A stretch of 64,000 bases of DNA from Saccharibacillus endophyticus (GCF_013185185.1 NZ_JAAZWE010000001.1:124001-188000); one strand, 5' to 3'. Shown: positions 26,612 through 35,957, counted from the stretch's first letter. The notes: generated by a model not told the origin, from the sequence alone. Made by a program: numbers and translations.

Positions 26612-27874
26612 ATGGGGAAAAAGATCGCCAAATGGGCAGGGGTTGCTCTGGCGACCGTGTTGACGGCAAATGTGCTAGGGAGCGGATCGGCTGGAGCAGA
26701 AGGGGGTTCTGCGAATCCGTTCCGGGATATTCAATCCGATCATTGGGCAGCCGGCGGCATCAACAAGGGGGTAGCCAAAGGTTATGTCGCAGGCTATACG
26801 AACGGCACCTTTAAACCGGATGTGAACGTCACGCGGGCCGAATTCGTCAAAATGGTCGTATCGGCGCTGAATCTGCAAATAGAGTCGCAGTCGGACAAAT
26901 GGTATACGCCTTATGTAGCGGCTGCCGGCGAACAAGGTTTGTATAAGACGGACGACTTCGCGAATACGGAAACCAACTGGAACAAGACGCTCACCCGCGA
27001 AGAAATGGCACGGATCGCAAGCCGGGCAATCGGCCAAAAAGAAAACGAAAAAGAACACCCCTGGATGTACATCCCGGAAGGCAAGTGGATGTATACCGCG
27101 ACAAAGAACGGACTCATGACCGGAGTAGGCAGAGGAGAGATCGCGCCGGACAGAGCCACGACGAGAGCGCAAGCGGTCGTCGTCATCGAGCGGATTTTGG
27201 CGGCGAACGCCGGAGAACAATTGCCGGTCGACAAATACGCGGTCAGCAGTGCCGAAGTATATTGGCACGGAACGAATATTTTCACGGTGATGCCGGAAGT
27301 GTTTTACGCGCCGGAGAAATGGATCGGAAGCAATGGAAAAAACGAGTCTGCGGACTTTTGGAACGAGAAAAAAATGACGGTCAAATCGAGAGACGGACTA
27401 TATGAAGGGAAGTTGGATATGTTGATCGCGATCGATCTTGCCGACCCTAATGATCCGAATTTGAAATTGCTTCCGCCGATCAAAGAACTGAAGTGGGACA
27501 ATAACGTCGGCAATCAAAACATGAACGATCTTCCCGTTTCCAAGCAGATGAATAGCTATATTTTGTATTACAAAACAAGAACGATATCCAATAAAAGACC
27601 GGAAGTTTATTCCACTCATTTCCCTCCGCATTTCGAAATTAGTGGATTTAATAGTCCTAATCGGGATGATTTTTATAAGAAAGGAATACTGAACACCATA
27701 ACTCGCGTATATCACAAAGAACTTTTTGATACCACGGCTTGGATTCTTCCCAAAAAAGGTTATGTGAGATCGAGTTCGATTTCGATCGGGGTTCGAACGC
27801 CGACCGGAGGTAATTACGGATACTTGGTTAGTGACGTGTTAGAGTTCAGGTATCCGCAATCGACCGGCGAATAA
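26612..27874 (+). CDS. Secreted S-layer-homology (SLH) protein
   Basis: About 420 residues. A signal peptide (KKIAKWAGVALATVLTANVL) is followed by three SLH modules: FRDIQSDHWAAGGINKGVAK near 38, a second around YTPYVAAAGEQGLYK, and a third ending APDRATTRAQAVVVIERIL near 200. SLH triplets bind pyruvylated secondary cell-wall polymer. The C-terminal 210 residues have no recognised domain and are rich in Trp, Tyr and Lys. The ATG at 26612 with GAGGAG upstream is preferred to the in-frame ATG at 26591. It stands alone between terminators, so its role is surface-located but otherwise unknown. Confidence 0.82.
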   Translation: MGKKIAKWAGVALATVLTANVLGSGSAGAEGGSANPFRDIQSDHWAAGGINKGVAKGYVAGYTNGTFKPDVNVTRAEFVKMVVSALNLQIESQSDKWYTPYVAAAGEQGLYKTDDFANTETNWNKTLTREEMARIASRAIGQKENEKEHPWMYIPEGKWMYTATKNGLMTGVGRGEIAPDRATTRAQAVVVIERILAANAGEQLPVDKYAVSSAEVYWHGTNIFTVMPEVFYAPEKWIGSNGKNESADFWNEKKMTVKSRDGLYEGKLDMLIAIDLADPNDPNLKLLPPIKELKWDNNVGNQNMNDLPVSKQMNSYILYYKTRTISNKRPEVYSTHFPPHFEISGFNSPNRDDFYKKGILNTITRVYHKELFDTTAWILPKKGYVRSSSISIGVRTPTGGNYGYLVSDVLEFRYPQSTGE

Positions 27875-27912
27875 GCGAAAAGAAAGAATCAAAACGAGCT
27901 TTTTTTCAATGA

Positions 27913-27947
27913 AAAAAAGTCGGATTCCTTGGGAACCCGACTTTTTT
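27913..27947. terminator. Bidirectional terminator
   Basis: AAAAAAGTCGGATTC-cttgg-GAACCCGACTTTTTT between the convergent SLH and M20 genes. Confidence 0.9.
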
Positions 27948-27962
27948 GCGCAACTTGAAATT

Positions 27963-29168
27963 TTATACCGAAGCCGTCTCAACCGTCGTGGCTTCCACCC
28001 TAGCATTCAATCGCCCATCCACGATCGCCAGAAACGCTTTGGCCGACATCATCAGCGCACGTTCGTCGAAATCGAACTTCGGATGATGATGCGGGAAGTT
28101 TTCCTTGTCTTCGAAAGCCGCGCCGACCATCAGGAAGCTTCCCGGTTTTTCCTGAAGATAGTACGAGAAGTCCTCGCCGCCCATCATCGCCGGAAGCTCG
28201 ACCAGCTTGGCGATGCCGCTGTCGGTCAAGATGCGAATGACTTCGTCCGTTTCTTTTTCATGATTAAACGTTGCCGGATAACCGCGCAGGTAGTCGATCT
28301 CGCACGTCGCGTCAAACGAATGACATAACCCTTCGCTCAAAGCGGTGATGCCCTGTTGAATCTTGTCGCGCGCTTCCTCTTGGAAGGTGCGCACGGTTCC
28401 GGTCATTCTGGCTTGATCGGCGATGACGTTGTGCGTCGTGCCTGCATGGAACGAGCCTACCGTTAAGACGGAAGGGTGCATCGGATCGACGCGGCGGCTG
28501 ATCAGAAGCTGAAGCTCGTTAATGAGCTGTGCCCCGAGCGCTACGGCGTCGATCGAATGGTGCGGCGACGCGCCGTGCCCGCCTTTGCCCTGAATCAGAA
28601 TCTCGAACAGATCGGCACTGGCTGTCAAAAATCCGTGCTTGTATCCGATCGAACCGTACGGCTGAAGCGAAGCGAGATGGATACCGTATACTTCATCCAC
28701 GCCGTCCAAGCAGCCGTCTTCGATCATCGCCTTCGCTCCGCCCGGCGGCGCTTCTTCGGCATGCTGGTGCAGCAATACGATATTCCCGGCCAAGTCTTCC
28801 CGACATTCGCTCAACACTTGCGCCACTGCCAACAGGGAAGCCGTATGACCGTCGTGTCCGCAGGCATGCATCACTCCCGGCACCGTCGACTTGTAAGGCA
28901 CATCTTTCTCATCTTGAATCGGCAGCGCATCGAAGTCCGCGCGCAAAGCAATCGTCGGCCCTGGCTTACCGCCGCGAATCGTCCCGACCACGCCATTGCC
29001 GCCAACGCCGGTTCGAACCTCAATTCCGCCAAACCCACTCAACGTCTCCGCGACAAAAGCCGCCGTAGCCGCTTCCTGAAACGATAACTCCGGATTTCGG
29101 TGCAGATGACGTCTCCATTCCACCATCGTACTTTCCAACTCAGCCAGTCTCGCAACCCATTTTTCCAT
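27963..29168 (-). CDS. M20D amidohydrolase (N-acyl-amino-acid/hippurate hydrolase-like)
   Basis: 401 residues. Motifs: HRNPELSFQE, IALRADFDALPIQ, MHACGHDGHTASLL (metal His and Asp), LLHQHAEEAPPGGAKAM (metal Glu), GKGGHGASPHHSIDAV in the lid domain and MMGGEDFSYYLQEKPG with the last ligand region. These are the standard M20D signatures of N-acetyl amino acid deacetylases, hippuricase and auxin-conjugate hydrolases. The substrate cannot be chosen from sequence alone. AAAGGATG lies upstream of the ATG. No operon partner is adjacent. Confidence 0.87.
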   Translation of the reverse strand: MEKWVARLAELESTMVEWRRHLHRNPELSFQEAATAAFVAETLSGFGGIEVRTGVGGNGVVGTIRGGKPGPTIALRADFDALPIQDEKDVPYKSTVPGVMHACGHDGHTASLLAVAQVLSECREDLAGNIVLLHQHAEEAPPGGAKAMIEDGCLDGVDEVYGIHLASLQPYGSIGYKHGFLTASADLFEILIQGKGGHGASPHHSIDAVALGAQLINELQLLISRRVDPMHPSVLTVGSFHAGTTHNVIADQARMTGTVRTFQEEARDKIQQGITALSEGLCHSFDATCEIDYLRGYPATFNHEKETDEVIRILTDSGIAKLVELPAMMGGEDFSYYLQEKPGSFLMVGAAFEDKENFPHHHPKFDFDERALMMSAKAFLAIVDGRLNARVEATTVETASV

Positions 29169-29361
29169 GAAATCATCCTTTCCGGGAACGCCGATGCGCC
29201 ATAATTTGAAATACGTCTTTCGTTGCTGCTTTCAGCTTAGAACGATGGAAGAAAAAGTAACAGCCCCGTCACTTCGCTTTCGTATCTCTAGTTATATCGT
29301 TTTAGAAAAAAGACTCCCGAATAGGATGCTCATTTTGGAAAAGGCCTTCACAGTTGACATT

Positions 29362-29387
29362 AAAAAAACGGAGCCGTTAATGGCTCC
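29362..29387 (-). terminator. Minus-strand terminator of the YoaK gene
   Basis: On the minus strand GGAGCC-attaac-GGCTCC is followed by GTTTTTTT. It lies about 90 bases beyond repeat copy C, which itself follows the YoaK stop codon. Confidence 0.75.
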
Positions 29388-29475
29388 ATGCGAAGTGTAA
29401 GGAAAACTATAATTACAAAGGTAGATTCATAACGCAGTAACGATTTTTTTAACTCCTAACTGTATAGCTTGTTAA

Positions 29476-29636
29476 GCTGTCCGGAAATGTCTTGAAGGCA
29501 GCAAAGCGACCCGGCGGAGGGAGAAATTCAGTGAAAGACGCCTTTGAACGAGGGAAGCTGAAAGCTTTCTTCGTGAGACAGCGGCTTGAACGAATTTTCC
29601 CCGCAGCGCCCAAGCTTTCCCGCCCGAACAGGACTT
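29476..29636 (-). repeat. Family-1 structured repeat, copy C
   Basis: In minus orientation the left block GAAAATTCGTTCAAGCCGC-TGTCTCAC and right block GTTCAAAGGCGTCTTTCACT surround an apical stem CGAAGAAAGC/GCTTCCCTCG, with GTCC/GGAC and AAGC/GCTT pairs further out. It begins 13 bases after the YoaK stop and is followed by a minus-strand terminator, the same order as copies A, D and I. Confidence 0.82.
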
Positions 29637-29648
29637 TCGTCAAACGGC

Positions 29649-30377
29649 TTAACGAAGCCGCCGCTCGCCGTTTTCGTCCAATCCCCGGAACATTTTCAAC
29701 ACCACGATCAAAATGATCACCATCACCAAAATCGGAATCCATATTGCGCTGAACGGCATATTAATCTCTGCCACTCCGGCCACCAAAGCCCCGAAGCAGT
29801 AAATCACGACCGCCGTAAAACGCAGCCAAGTCTCGCCGCCGATCTTCGACGTTTTCTCCTTGAGACGGAATCTTTTGCGGAAAAAGGCTACGAAGTCTTC
29901 GATCACGCTCGCCAGATTGTTGGTTAGAACCGTGGTAGAAATCCCGGCGATCCCGAGTTTGCGAGCGGCGGTCGTCTGCATGCCCATTGCGCTGCTGAGC
30001 AGCAGAATCAGTACATGCAGCAGCGTTTCGCTCATGACCGGACCTGCCAGCGCGGCGAAAATGAGGTAGAAGGCTAATTCGATCAACAAAATCAACGTAA
30101 TCCGCGCAGGCCAGAAGCCTTTCGCTTTACCGCCGCTGAGCAGCACCGCTGCCGCCGCGTTCCCCGCGATAAAGCCGATGCAGGCCAATGCCGCCCGCAG
30201 GAAGGATAATTCCGCGACATGCGCGAACGACATCCCGAGAATCACGATATTTCCGGTCATATTCGCTGTAAAGACGCGGCCCAAATGAATATAGCCGATG
30301 ACGTCGACGATTCCCGCCGACATGCACAGCAGCATCAAAATGCCGCTGCGCCAAGTTTTGACGTGCAAATCATTCAT
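29649..30377 (-). CDS. YoaK-family (DUF1275) membrane protein
   Basis: 242 residues with about six hydrophobic segments. The N-terminal part (MLLCMSAGIVDVIGYIHLGRVF followed by ANMTGNIVILGMSF) carries the family's GxxDVIGY...NMTGN motif, and MGMQTTAARKLGIAGISTTVLTN is the second conserved segment. DUF1275 proteins are inner-membrane proteins of unknown transport function. AAAGGA precedes the ATG. It is a single-gene unit with the 3' order stop, family-1 repeat, terminator. Confidence 0.85.
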   Translation of the reverse strand: MNDLHVKTWRSGILMLLCMSAGIVDVIGYIHLGRVFTANMTGNIVILGMSFAHVAELSFLRAALACIGFIAGNAAAAVLLSGGKAKGFWPARITLILLIELAFYLIFAALAGPVMSETLLHVLILLLSSAMGMQTTAARKLGIAGISTTVLTNNLASVIEDFVAFFRKRFRLKEKTSKIGGETWLRFTAVVIYCFGALVAGVAEINMPFSAIWIPILVMVIILIVVLKMFRGLDENGERRLR

Positions 30378-30650
30378 TCCTTTCGTGTAAACTCACCTCT
30401 CCGATTCTCGCAAGAAAGTCGGCATAATTCAAGAAAATGCAGAAAGAAAAATGAAAATACGGCTTTGTCGGCATTAAACAAAAGCAATAGCCGCATAAAG
30501 AGGATTTTTTCGTCAAAACGGTTATGATAAAAAGGGAAGCTTAAAAGATTCGTGCCGAGAACGCGGACGCAACCTTCGAACAGCTTAACGGCCTCGACGG
30601 AACGGCATACGTACTTCGGTCAAAATGACCTTCACCAAAGGAGGGGTTTT

Positions 30651-31232
30651 TTGCACGCGTTTTATCTGATCTTGAGTTGGTCGCTGGCCGCGATCGTGCT
30701 TGTACTCATCTTGTTGATTTTCATTTTCAGCATTCGCAACGGCATCACGCCCATGCCGACCAGTCGCCCCGTGCGTAGCATGGTCATGCGCGAGATCGAC
30801 CGTTTGCCGGAAGGAAGCGAGGTCGTGGAGACCGGTTCGGGCTTCGGTACGTTGGCCGTGAATCTGGCGAGACGTTTTCCGTTAAGCCGCATCACGGGAG
30901 TGGAAAATTCGCTCGTACCGCTGTGGGGCTCCCGCTTGTTGGCGGCGGCCAACCGGTTGCCGAAGTCGCGATTGGCATTTCGGCGGGGGGATCTGTTCGA
31001 ATATCCGTACGACGAGGTCGACCTGGTCGTCTGCTACCTGCATCCCGCCGCGATGCGTCGGCTCGGTCCCGTGCTGCGGGAGCGGGCGAAGAACGGGACG
31101 AGAATCGTGAGCGTATTCTTCGCTTTTGACGACTGGGAGCCGGCTTCGGTGGCGGTATGCAGCGATCTGTATCGCACCAAAGTGTACGTGTACCACGTCG
31201 GACGTCAGCATCCGCTGGATCTGAAGGTATAA
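30651..31232 (+). CDS. Membrane-anchored class I SAM methyltransferase
   Basis: About 193 residues. The first 25 form a membrane helix (YLILSWSLAAIVLVLILLIF). The SAM-binding loop is VVETGSGFGTLAVNLARRF (ExGSGxG), the acidic ribose contact is TGVENS, and a DLVVCYLHPAA strand is the motif IV equivalent. Substrate unknown; small membrane-attached methyltransferases of this type may act on lipids or quinones. TTG at 30651 is chosen because AAAGGAGGGG lies just before it, whereas the frame extended to 30552 has no ribosome site. Confidence 0.72.
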   Translation: MHAFYLILSWSLAAIVLVLILLIFIFSIRNGITPMPTSRPVRSMVMREIDRLPEGSEVVETGSGFGTLAVNLARRFPLSRITGVENSLVPLWGSRLLAAANRLPKSRLAFRRGDLFEYPYDEVDLVVCYLHPAAMRRLGPVLRERAKNGTRIVSVFFAFDDWEPASVAVCSDLYRTKVYVYHVGRQHPLDLKV

Positions 31233-31310
31233 CGGTTGTAAGAAAGCGGCAAAGCGGCCGCGGCTTCAAACGTCTTCGTATCGGTAAAGCATATACAGCT
31301 CGCCTGATAC

Positions 31311-31351
31311 GTTGACCAAGGTAAAAGTAAGGTTACGATCACCTGATTAAG
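31311..31351 (+). repeat. Family-2 hairpin element, truncated copy T
   Basis: GTTGACCAAGGTAAAAGTAAGGTTACG matches the left arm of the family-2 elements, and CACCTGATTAAG joins directly to the conserved right-arm TGATTAAG, so the middle is missing and the far right arm has decayed. It lies between the methyltransferase stop and the aldo-keto reductase gene. Confidence 0.55.
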
Positions 31352-31405
31352 CTCATTTAACGTGCTCGTGTTATCATTTCTCATCATAAAAGGAGCGATT
31401 GCGAA

Positions 31406-32386
31406 ATGGAATATGCCAAATTGGGTCAAACGGGATTGGACGTCTCCAGATTGTGCCTCGGCTGCATGAGTTACGGGATTCCCGAGCGGGGCGCGCATGA
31501 ATGGACGATGGGTGAAGAAGAAAGTCGTCCGTTTATCAAGCAGGCGTTGGAGCTTGGAATCAATTTTTTCGATACGGCCAATGTGTATTCGGACGGGACG
31601 AGCGAGGAAATCGTGGGGCGCGCGCTGAAGGATTACGCGGATCGCGACGAAATTGTAGTGGCGACCAAGGTACACGGCAAGATGCGCAAAGGGCCGAATG
31701 GCGGAGGGTTGTCGCGCAAGGTGATCATGACGGAAATCGACAATAGTTTGCGCCGGCTCGGCATGGACTACGTCGACTTGTATCAGATTCACCGCTGGGA
31801 CCCGCTTACGCCGATCGAGGAAACGATGGAAGCTTTGCATGAAGTGGTCAAAGCGGGAAAAGCTCGTTATATCGGGGCGTCTTCGATGTACGCTTGGCAG
31901 TTCCTGAAGGCTCAGCACACGGCGGAACGGCACGGCTGGACAAAGTTCGTCAGCATGCAGAACTACGTCAACCTGCTGTACCGGGAGGAAGAGCGAGAGA
32001 TGCTGCCGCTGTGCGACGCGGAAGGCGTCGGCGTGATTCCGTGGAGTCCGCTGGCGCGCGGGCGCCTGACGAGAGATTGGGAAGAAAGCAGCAAGCGTTC
32101 GGAAACGGACGCGTTCGGCAAAACGTTGTACGACAAGACGGAAGAGGCGGATCGACGCGTGGTCGAAGCGGTGGCGGCCGTCGCGAACGAACGCGGCGTG
32201 CCGAGAGCGCAGATCGCGCTGGCTTGGGTGCTGCAAAAACGTCCGGTAACCTCGCCGATCGTGGGGGCGACGAAAGCTCGCCATTTGGAAGATGCGGTCG
32301 CGGCGCTGTCGATCAAGCTGACGGATGAAGAGATTCGGCGGTTGGAAGAGCCTTACGTGCCGCATGCGGTGATCGGGCATCAGTAA
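31406..32386 (+). CDS. Aldo/keto reductase
   Basis: 326 residues forming the AKR barrel. The tetrad appears as FFDTANVYS (Asp and Tyr), VVATKVHG (Lys) and LYQIHRWDP (His). NADPH-binding segments are IPWSPLARGRLT and the C-terminal SPIVGATKARHLEDA. It resembles the AKR11/YhdN-like group that reduces aldehydes and ketones. The physiological substrate is unknown. AAAGGAG precedes the ATG. It is bounded by a family-2 element upstream and a terminator downstream. Confidence 0.88.
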   Translation: MEYAKLGQTGLDVSRLCLGCMSYGIPERGAHEWTMGEEESRPFIKQALELGINFFDTANVYSDGTSEEIVGRALKDYADRDEIVVATKVHGKMRKGPNGGGLSRKVIMTEIDNSLRRLGMDYVDLYQIHRWDPLTPIEETMEALHEVVKAGKARYIGASSMYAWQFLKAQHTAERHGWTKFVSMQNYVNLLYREEEREMLPLCDAEGVGVIPWSPLARGRLTRDWEESSKRSETDAFGKTLYDKTEEADRRVVEAVAAVANERGVPRAQIALAWVLQKRPVTSPIVGATKARHLEDAVAALSIKLTDEEIRRLEEPYVPHAVIGHQ

Positions 32387-32430
32387 GAGAGCTCGAAAGA
32401 GATAAAAAGTTGGAGCAGAGTCGAAGTTTT

Positions 32431-32465
32431 AAAAGCGGATCGCTTGTCGCGGTCCGCTTTTTTGT
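32431..32465 (+). terminator. Rho-independent terminator
   Basis: AAAAGCGGATCGC-ttgtc-GCGGTCCGCTTTTTT after the aldo-keto reductase gene. Confidence 0.85.
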
Positions 32466-32550
32466 GTGAAGAAGCAAAAGGAGAACAAGGTGGAGATAAC
32501 TGCGAAAATCCATTTATTTAGACGGAATTTAAGATTTAAAGATGAATACC

Positions 32551-32672
32551 TGCATATATCCAGTTAAGATGTCCAATTCGCACATCATAGCGGACGATCA
32601 TGCAAAATAACTGGATCTACGTATTTATTTTTTTATATGTTTCGTGCTAAAAGAATTAACGGGATATATGCA
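32551..32672. repeat. AT-rich spacer with inverted TGCATATATCC arms
   Basis: TGCATATATCCAGTTAA (32551-32567) is repeated inverted as TTAACGGGATATATGCA (32656-32672) with one mismatch, and a third weaker copy begins TAACTGGAT at 32608. The spacer 32466-32704 is clearly more AT-rich than its surroundings and has no convincing ORF. It may be a small repeat element or a protein-binding region. Confidence 0.45.
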
Positions 32673-32704
32673 GTTAATTCTTGATTGAATCGAATACAAT
32701 CTTT

Positions 32705-33372
32705 TTACAAATAGTTGATCGCCGAGCTTTTTAGCACATAACGAGTGATTCGCTTGCCGCCGGTTCCAGTTACGCCTTCGAACAAATGTTTATCGCAAAG
32801 CGAGCCTAGCGCCTTGACCGCGGTTCGATGATCCAATCCGAGATGAGAGCTAACATCGATAGGACGGATCGGTCGACTGAGCGTGCAAGCCAGACGGATG
32901 ATTTCGCGATCTGCTACGGTAATTTTTGCGTCAGCTTCAGAATGGTTTGTATACCGTGCCAACACCATCCGCATCAGCGTAATACATAACTCCGGGCGTT
33001 GAGCCACATCGTCGTAGGCAAAAGAAATGACTTGAAAACCCATTGCGGTCAGAAAAGTTTCACGGTTCAACTCCCGGCAGAATTTACGACGATCCATATC
33101 TTGGACGTGCGGGCCGAAGCCTTTGATCTCCACGATTAATTTCACATAAGGCGTAATCCAGGCGAAGTCGCAAAAGTAGGTCAGTCCTCGCCAATCCGTG
33201 ACTTCATACTCCGGATGCAAATGGTCGAAGTTTTGCCGTAGCGGCCACCAGACGTTACGACAAAAAGCTGTTCGGCTTCGCGATGGCCTCGCTCCAGACG
33301 ATCGCGGCGCTCACCGGAACGTTCCGCAAGGTGATCGTCGAGAAAAAAACGATGCGCAGATTCAAAATCCAT
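32705..33372 (-). pseudogene. DUF559/endonuclease-like protein with C-terminal HTH, frameshifted
   Basis: Two minus-strand frames overlap to give one protein. The first (from 33372) starts MDFESAHRFFLDDHLAERSG and runs to EAEQLF. The second continues as RNVWWPLRQNFDHLHPEYEV after a -1 shift at the run of five A (33262-33266 on the plus strand). It then shows FAWITPYVKLIVEIKGFGPH, a restriction-endonuclease-like core, and a winged-helix-like C-terminus (IDVSSHLGLDHRTAVKALGS). A single-base homopolymer change thus splits a gene of about 220 codons. Sequencing error or true inactivation cannot be told apart here. The downstream part alone could start at 33220 but would lack the N-terminus. Confidence 0.7.
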
Positions 33373-33475
33373 GAATAAACCTCCTGAGTAAAAAAGTTAG
33401 TTTTGAGCAAGAATATGGGGCAAAAACTAGTAGCATTACGGATGATGAACAGGTAGAAGGGCAGCACAGAAAAGC

Positions 33476-33526
33476 AAAAAAACGCCCCGACTTCTTTTCC
33501 TGCCAAAGGAAAGAAGCGGGACGTTC
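33476..33526 (-). terminator. Minus-strand hairpin with T-tract
   Basis: On the minus strand GAACGTCCCGCTTCTTTCC pairs imperfectly with GGAAAAGAAGTCGGGGCGTT, followed by seven T. It lies after the 5'-nucleotidase terminator and before the frameshifted gene, so it is either a second terminator or a leader attenuator for that gene. Confidence 0.6.
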
Positions 33527-33590
33527 TTCGTCGCCGATCCCTATGAAATTTCTGATTGGTTTTATTGTAAAACGACAAAGGGAAAAATGC

Positions 33591-33623
33591 AAAAAAAGAA
33601 GCCTCTCCATAAAAGAGAAGCTT
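33591..33623 (-). terminator. Terminator of the 5'-nucleotidase gene
   Basis: Minus strand: AAGCTTCTC-ttttatg-GAGAGGCTT then CTTTTTTT, 19 bases after the stop codon. Confidence 0.85.
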
Positions 33624-33641
33624 CCGGGACTTTAAAACGAT

Positions 33642-35795
33642 TTAAGAAGCCGAAGCGGCCAGAACCAATTCGATCACGGCGTCCGCTTCCGTCGGCAGAA
33701 CCGTGCCTTTCGGCATGATGCTGCCCGGTTGAGCTTGGCTCAGAATTCCGGCTTGAACCAGCTGCGCGATCGGAGTTTTTGCGTAAGCCGCAACGCTCGA
33801 AGCGTCGTCGAATGCGCTCAGTACCGAAGCCGCGTTAACGGTCGGCAGTTGTTGTTTCAACACGTTAGCCAGGATCGAAGCCAGCTCTTGGCGAGTGATC
33901 GCTTGATCCGGGTTGAACTTGCCTGCGCCGTAGCCTTTGATGAAACCGGCATTGACGGCTTCGGCGATTGCGTCCGCGTAAGAAGCGTCGGCAGCTACGT
34001 CAGTGAAAGCGGTGCTTGGAGTGGAAACTGCGTTCAGATCCAAAGCTTCAACCAGTTTGGACACGAAGTCCGCACGGGAGATGCCTTCAGTCGACGGAGC
34101 GGAAGGGGCCGTTGCCGGGCCGTCCGCATCCGGAGCTTCCGCGCCTTCCAGAGGCGTGTTCACGATGCGGCCTTCAACTTTAGCCGTAATCGCGGAGCCT
34201 TTGAACGTGTCGACGATGTACGCGTAGAAGACGTCCAGGTCGATCGGGCCAGCCAACGAAGCGCTTGCTTTGGTCAGCACTTTGTAGTTGTCGCCGCCGC
34301 CCGCCATGAAGTTGTTCACGACTGCCGTGTACGACTTGGCCGGATCGATTGCCGTGCCGTCTGCCAATTGCAGGTCGCTAACGCGCTCGGCTACCGGTTT
34401 GTTCAAGTCGGCTTTGTATTTCAGGCCGGAGATTTGCAGCGTTTTGGTGTTCGGCGTGCCGTCCGCATTGGTTCCCCATTGCTGTTCCAGCAGCTCTTGC
34501 ACTTGCGCGCCCGTCAGCGTCAGCTTCACGAGCGTGTTGCCGAACGGTTGGATCTTCGCCAGATCGGCAAAGGTTACGTCGCCCTTCGGCAGGTCGGCAC
34601 GGATGCCGCCCGGGTTCATGAACGCGAAGTCGGCCGCTTCCGCGTTGTCGCCGAAATCGGCAGTACGCATGGCGTCGGCGATCAGGTTGCCCAGAGCCGC
34701 TTCGTTGTTGTAGGCATCCGTGCGCGTAACCGAACCGTCCGTCGTTCCGACTGGCTTAGTCAGTTCCGGGTGCTTCTCCAGGTATTTCTTGATGAGGGCC
34801 ACGGATTCCGCGTCAGGCGTTACGCCTTCTTGGAACGTTGTCGTTACGGTAGCGGATTTCTCCGTTACGTCGCCTGTTTTCGGATCGATCAGCAATTTGA
34901 TGTCTTCAAACGCCGTACCATAAGAGTAAGCTTGAACGATCAGCTTGCCGTTGACTTCGCCGTTCGCCAGAGCATGGTTGTCGCCCGCGACAATAACGTC
35001 GATCGGCGAATCGGCAGGAAGAGCTTTGGCCAGATCGGCCGCTTCGCCCGTCGTTACGCCTTCCTTCGTGGAAGCCGGGTCGTGCGCCAGAACGACGATC
35101 GTCTCGACGCCTTGGTCTTGCAGTTCTTTCGCGTATTTGTTGACCGCCGCGACTTCTTCTTCGACGCTCAGGAAACGAACGCCTTTGGTACCCGCAGGGG
35201 ATACTTTGGCCGGAGTCGATTTGGTGACGAGACCGATAAAGCCGATCTTCACGCCGCCCACTTCTTTGATCACGTAAGGGTCGATCAGCGTTTTGCCTGT
35301 CGCTTCTTCGATCACGTTCGCGTTCACGTAGTCGAAGTTGGCTCCTTTATGCGTCACGACGCCGTCTTTCGGATCCAGGCCGCCGTTCAATTGTGCTTTG
35401 AGCGCGGCAATGCCTTGGTCGAATTCGTGGTTGCCCAGCGAGCCGACGTCGAAGCCCATCATGTTCATCCATTCGATGGTCGGTTCGTCGCGTTCCAGCG
35501 AAGAGATCGGAGCGGAAGCGCCGACGGAGTCGCCGTTGTGGAACAGAAGCGAATGCTCGTATTTAGCTTGAGCCTGCTTCAAATATGTAGCGAGAATAGG
35601 AGCCGTGCCTGCCGCTTTGTCGGCTACGATCGAAGTCGTGTCGAGTTGTCCGTGCAGATCGTTAATGCCCAGCAGGTGGACTTCGACGTCGCCTTCAGCT
35701 GCCGAAGCGGTTCCCGCGGCGCCCAATACCTGAGCCGAGAGCAGCGCTGCCGCCGCGAATCCGACGCTAGGTCTTCTCCAAGATTTCCAATTCAT
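33642..35795 (-). CDS. Secreted 5'-nucleotidase/metallophosphatase with SLH anchor
   Basis: 717 residues. A signal peptide (FAAAALLSAQVLGAAGTASA) precedes a metallophosphatase domain: LLGINDLHGQLD, FHNGDSVGA, SLGNHEFDQG and, in place of the usual GHxH, VAGDNHAL. The 5_nucleotid_C domain follows (NPGGIRADLPKGDVTFADL, SYTAVVNNFMAGGGDNY). A short linker leads to two SLH modules at about 565-715 (DFVSKLVEALDLN..., AGFIKGYGAGKFNPDQAITRQ). It would release phosphate and nucleosides at the cell surface while held on the wall polymer. An AGGGGG site precedes the ATG. Single-gene unit with its own terminator. Confidence 0.88.
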   Translation of the reverse strand: MNWKSWRRPSVGFAAAALLSAQVLGAAGTASAAEGDVEVHLLGINDLHGQLDTTSIVADKAAGTAPILATYLKQAQAKYEHSLLFHNGDSVGASAPISSLERDEPTIEWMNMMGFDVGSLGNHEFDQGIAALKAQLNGGLDPKDGVVTHKGANFDYVNANVIEEATGKTLIDPYVIKEVGGVKIGFIGLVTKSTPAKVSPAGTKGVRFLSVEEEVAAVNKYAKELQDQGVETIVVLAHDPASTKEGVTTGEAADLAKALPADSPIDVIVAGDNHALANGEVNGKLIVQAYSYGTAFEDIKLLIDPKTGDVTEKSATVTTTFQEGVTPDAESVALIKKYLEKHPELTKPVGTTDGSVTRTDAYNNEAALGNLIADAMRTADFGDNAEAADFAFMNPGGIRADLPKGDVTFADLAKIQPFGNTLVKLTLTGAQVQELLEQQWGTNADGTPNTKTLQISGLKYKADLNKPVAERVSDLQLADGTAIDPAKSYTAVVNNFMAGGGDNYKVLTKASASLAGPIDLDVFYAYIVDTFKGSAITAKVEGRIVNTPLEGAEAPDADGPATAPSAPSTEGISRADFVSKLVEALDLNAVSTPSTAFTDVAADASYADAIAEAVNAGFIKGYGAGKFNPDQAITRQELASILANVLKQQLPTVNAASVLSAFDDASSVAAYAKTPIAQLVQAGILSQAQPGSIMPKGTVLPTEADAVIELVLAASAS

Positions 35796-35920
35796 AAACG
35801 TGTATTCCCCCTAAGTGTTTGTCGGTGCCGTCATATTGTATCATAGGGATTTTTTTAAAATCAAAGGTTATGTAAGCGCTGTGTTAAATATTTTTAAAAT
35901 CGTTTTCGAAAAAGGGGGAT

Positions 35921-35950
35921 TTGACAGGTCGGCTGCGTCCGTGATATAAA
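35921..35950 (+). promoter_or_regulatory. Promoter of the tyrS T-box transcript
   Basis: TTGACA (35921-35926), 18 bases, TATAAA (35945-35950), just upstream of the T-box leader. Confidence 0.8.
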
Positions 35951-35957
35951 GTGAATC

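Noticed and set aside
33729..35846. A 705-codon plus-strand frame opposite the 5'-nucleotidase
   Set aside because: No domain or start signal; the minus strand carries clear metallophosphatase and SLH motifs.
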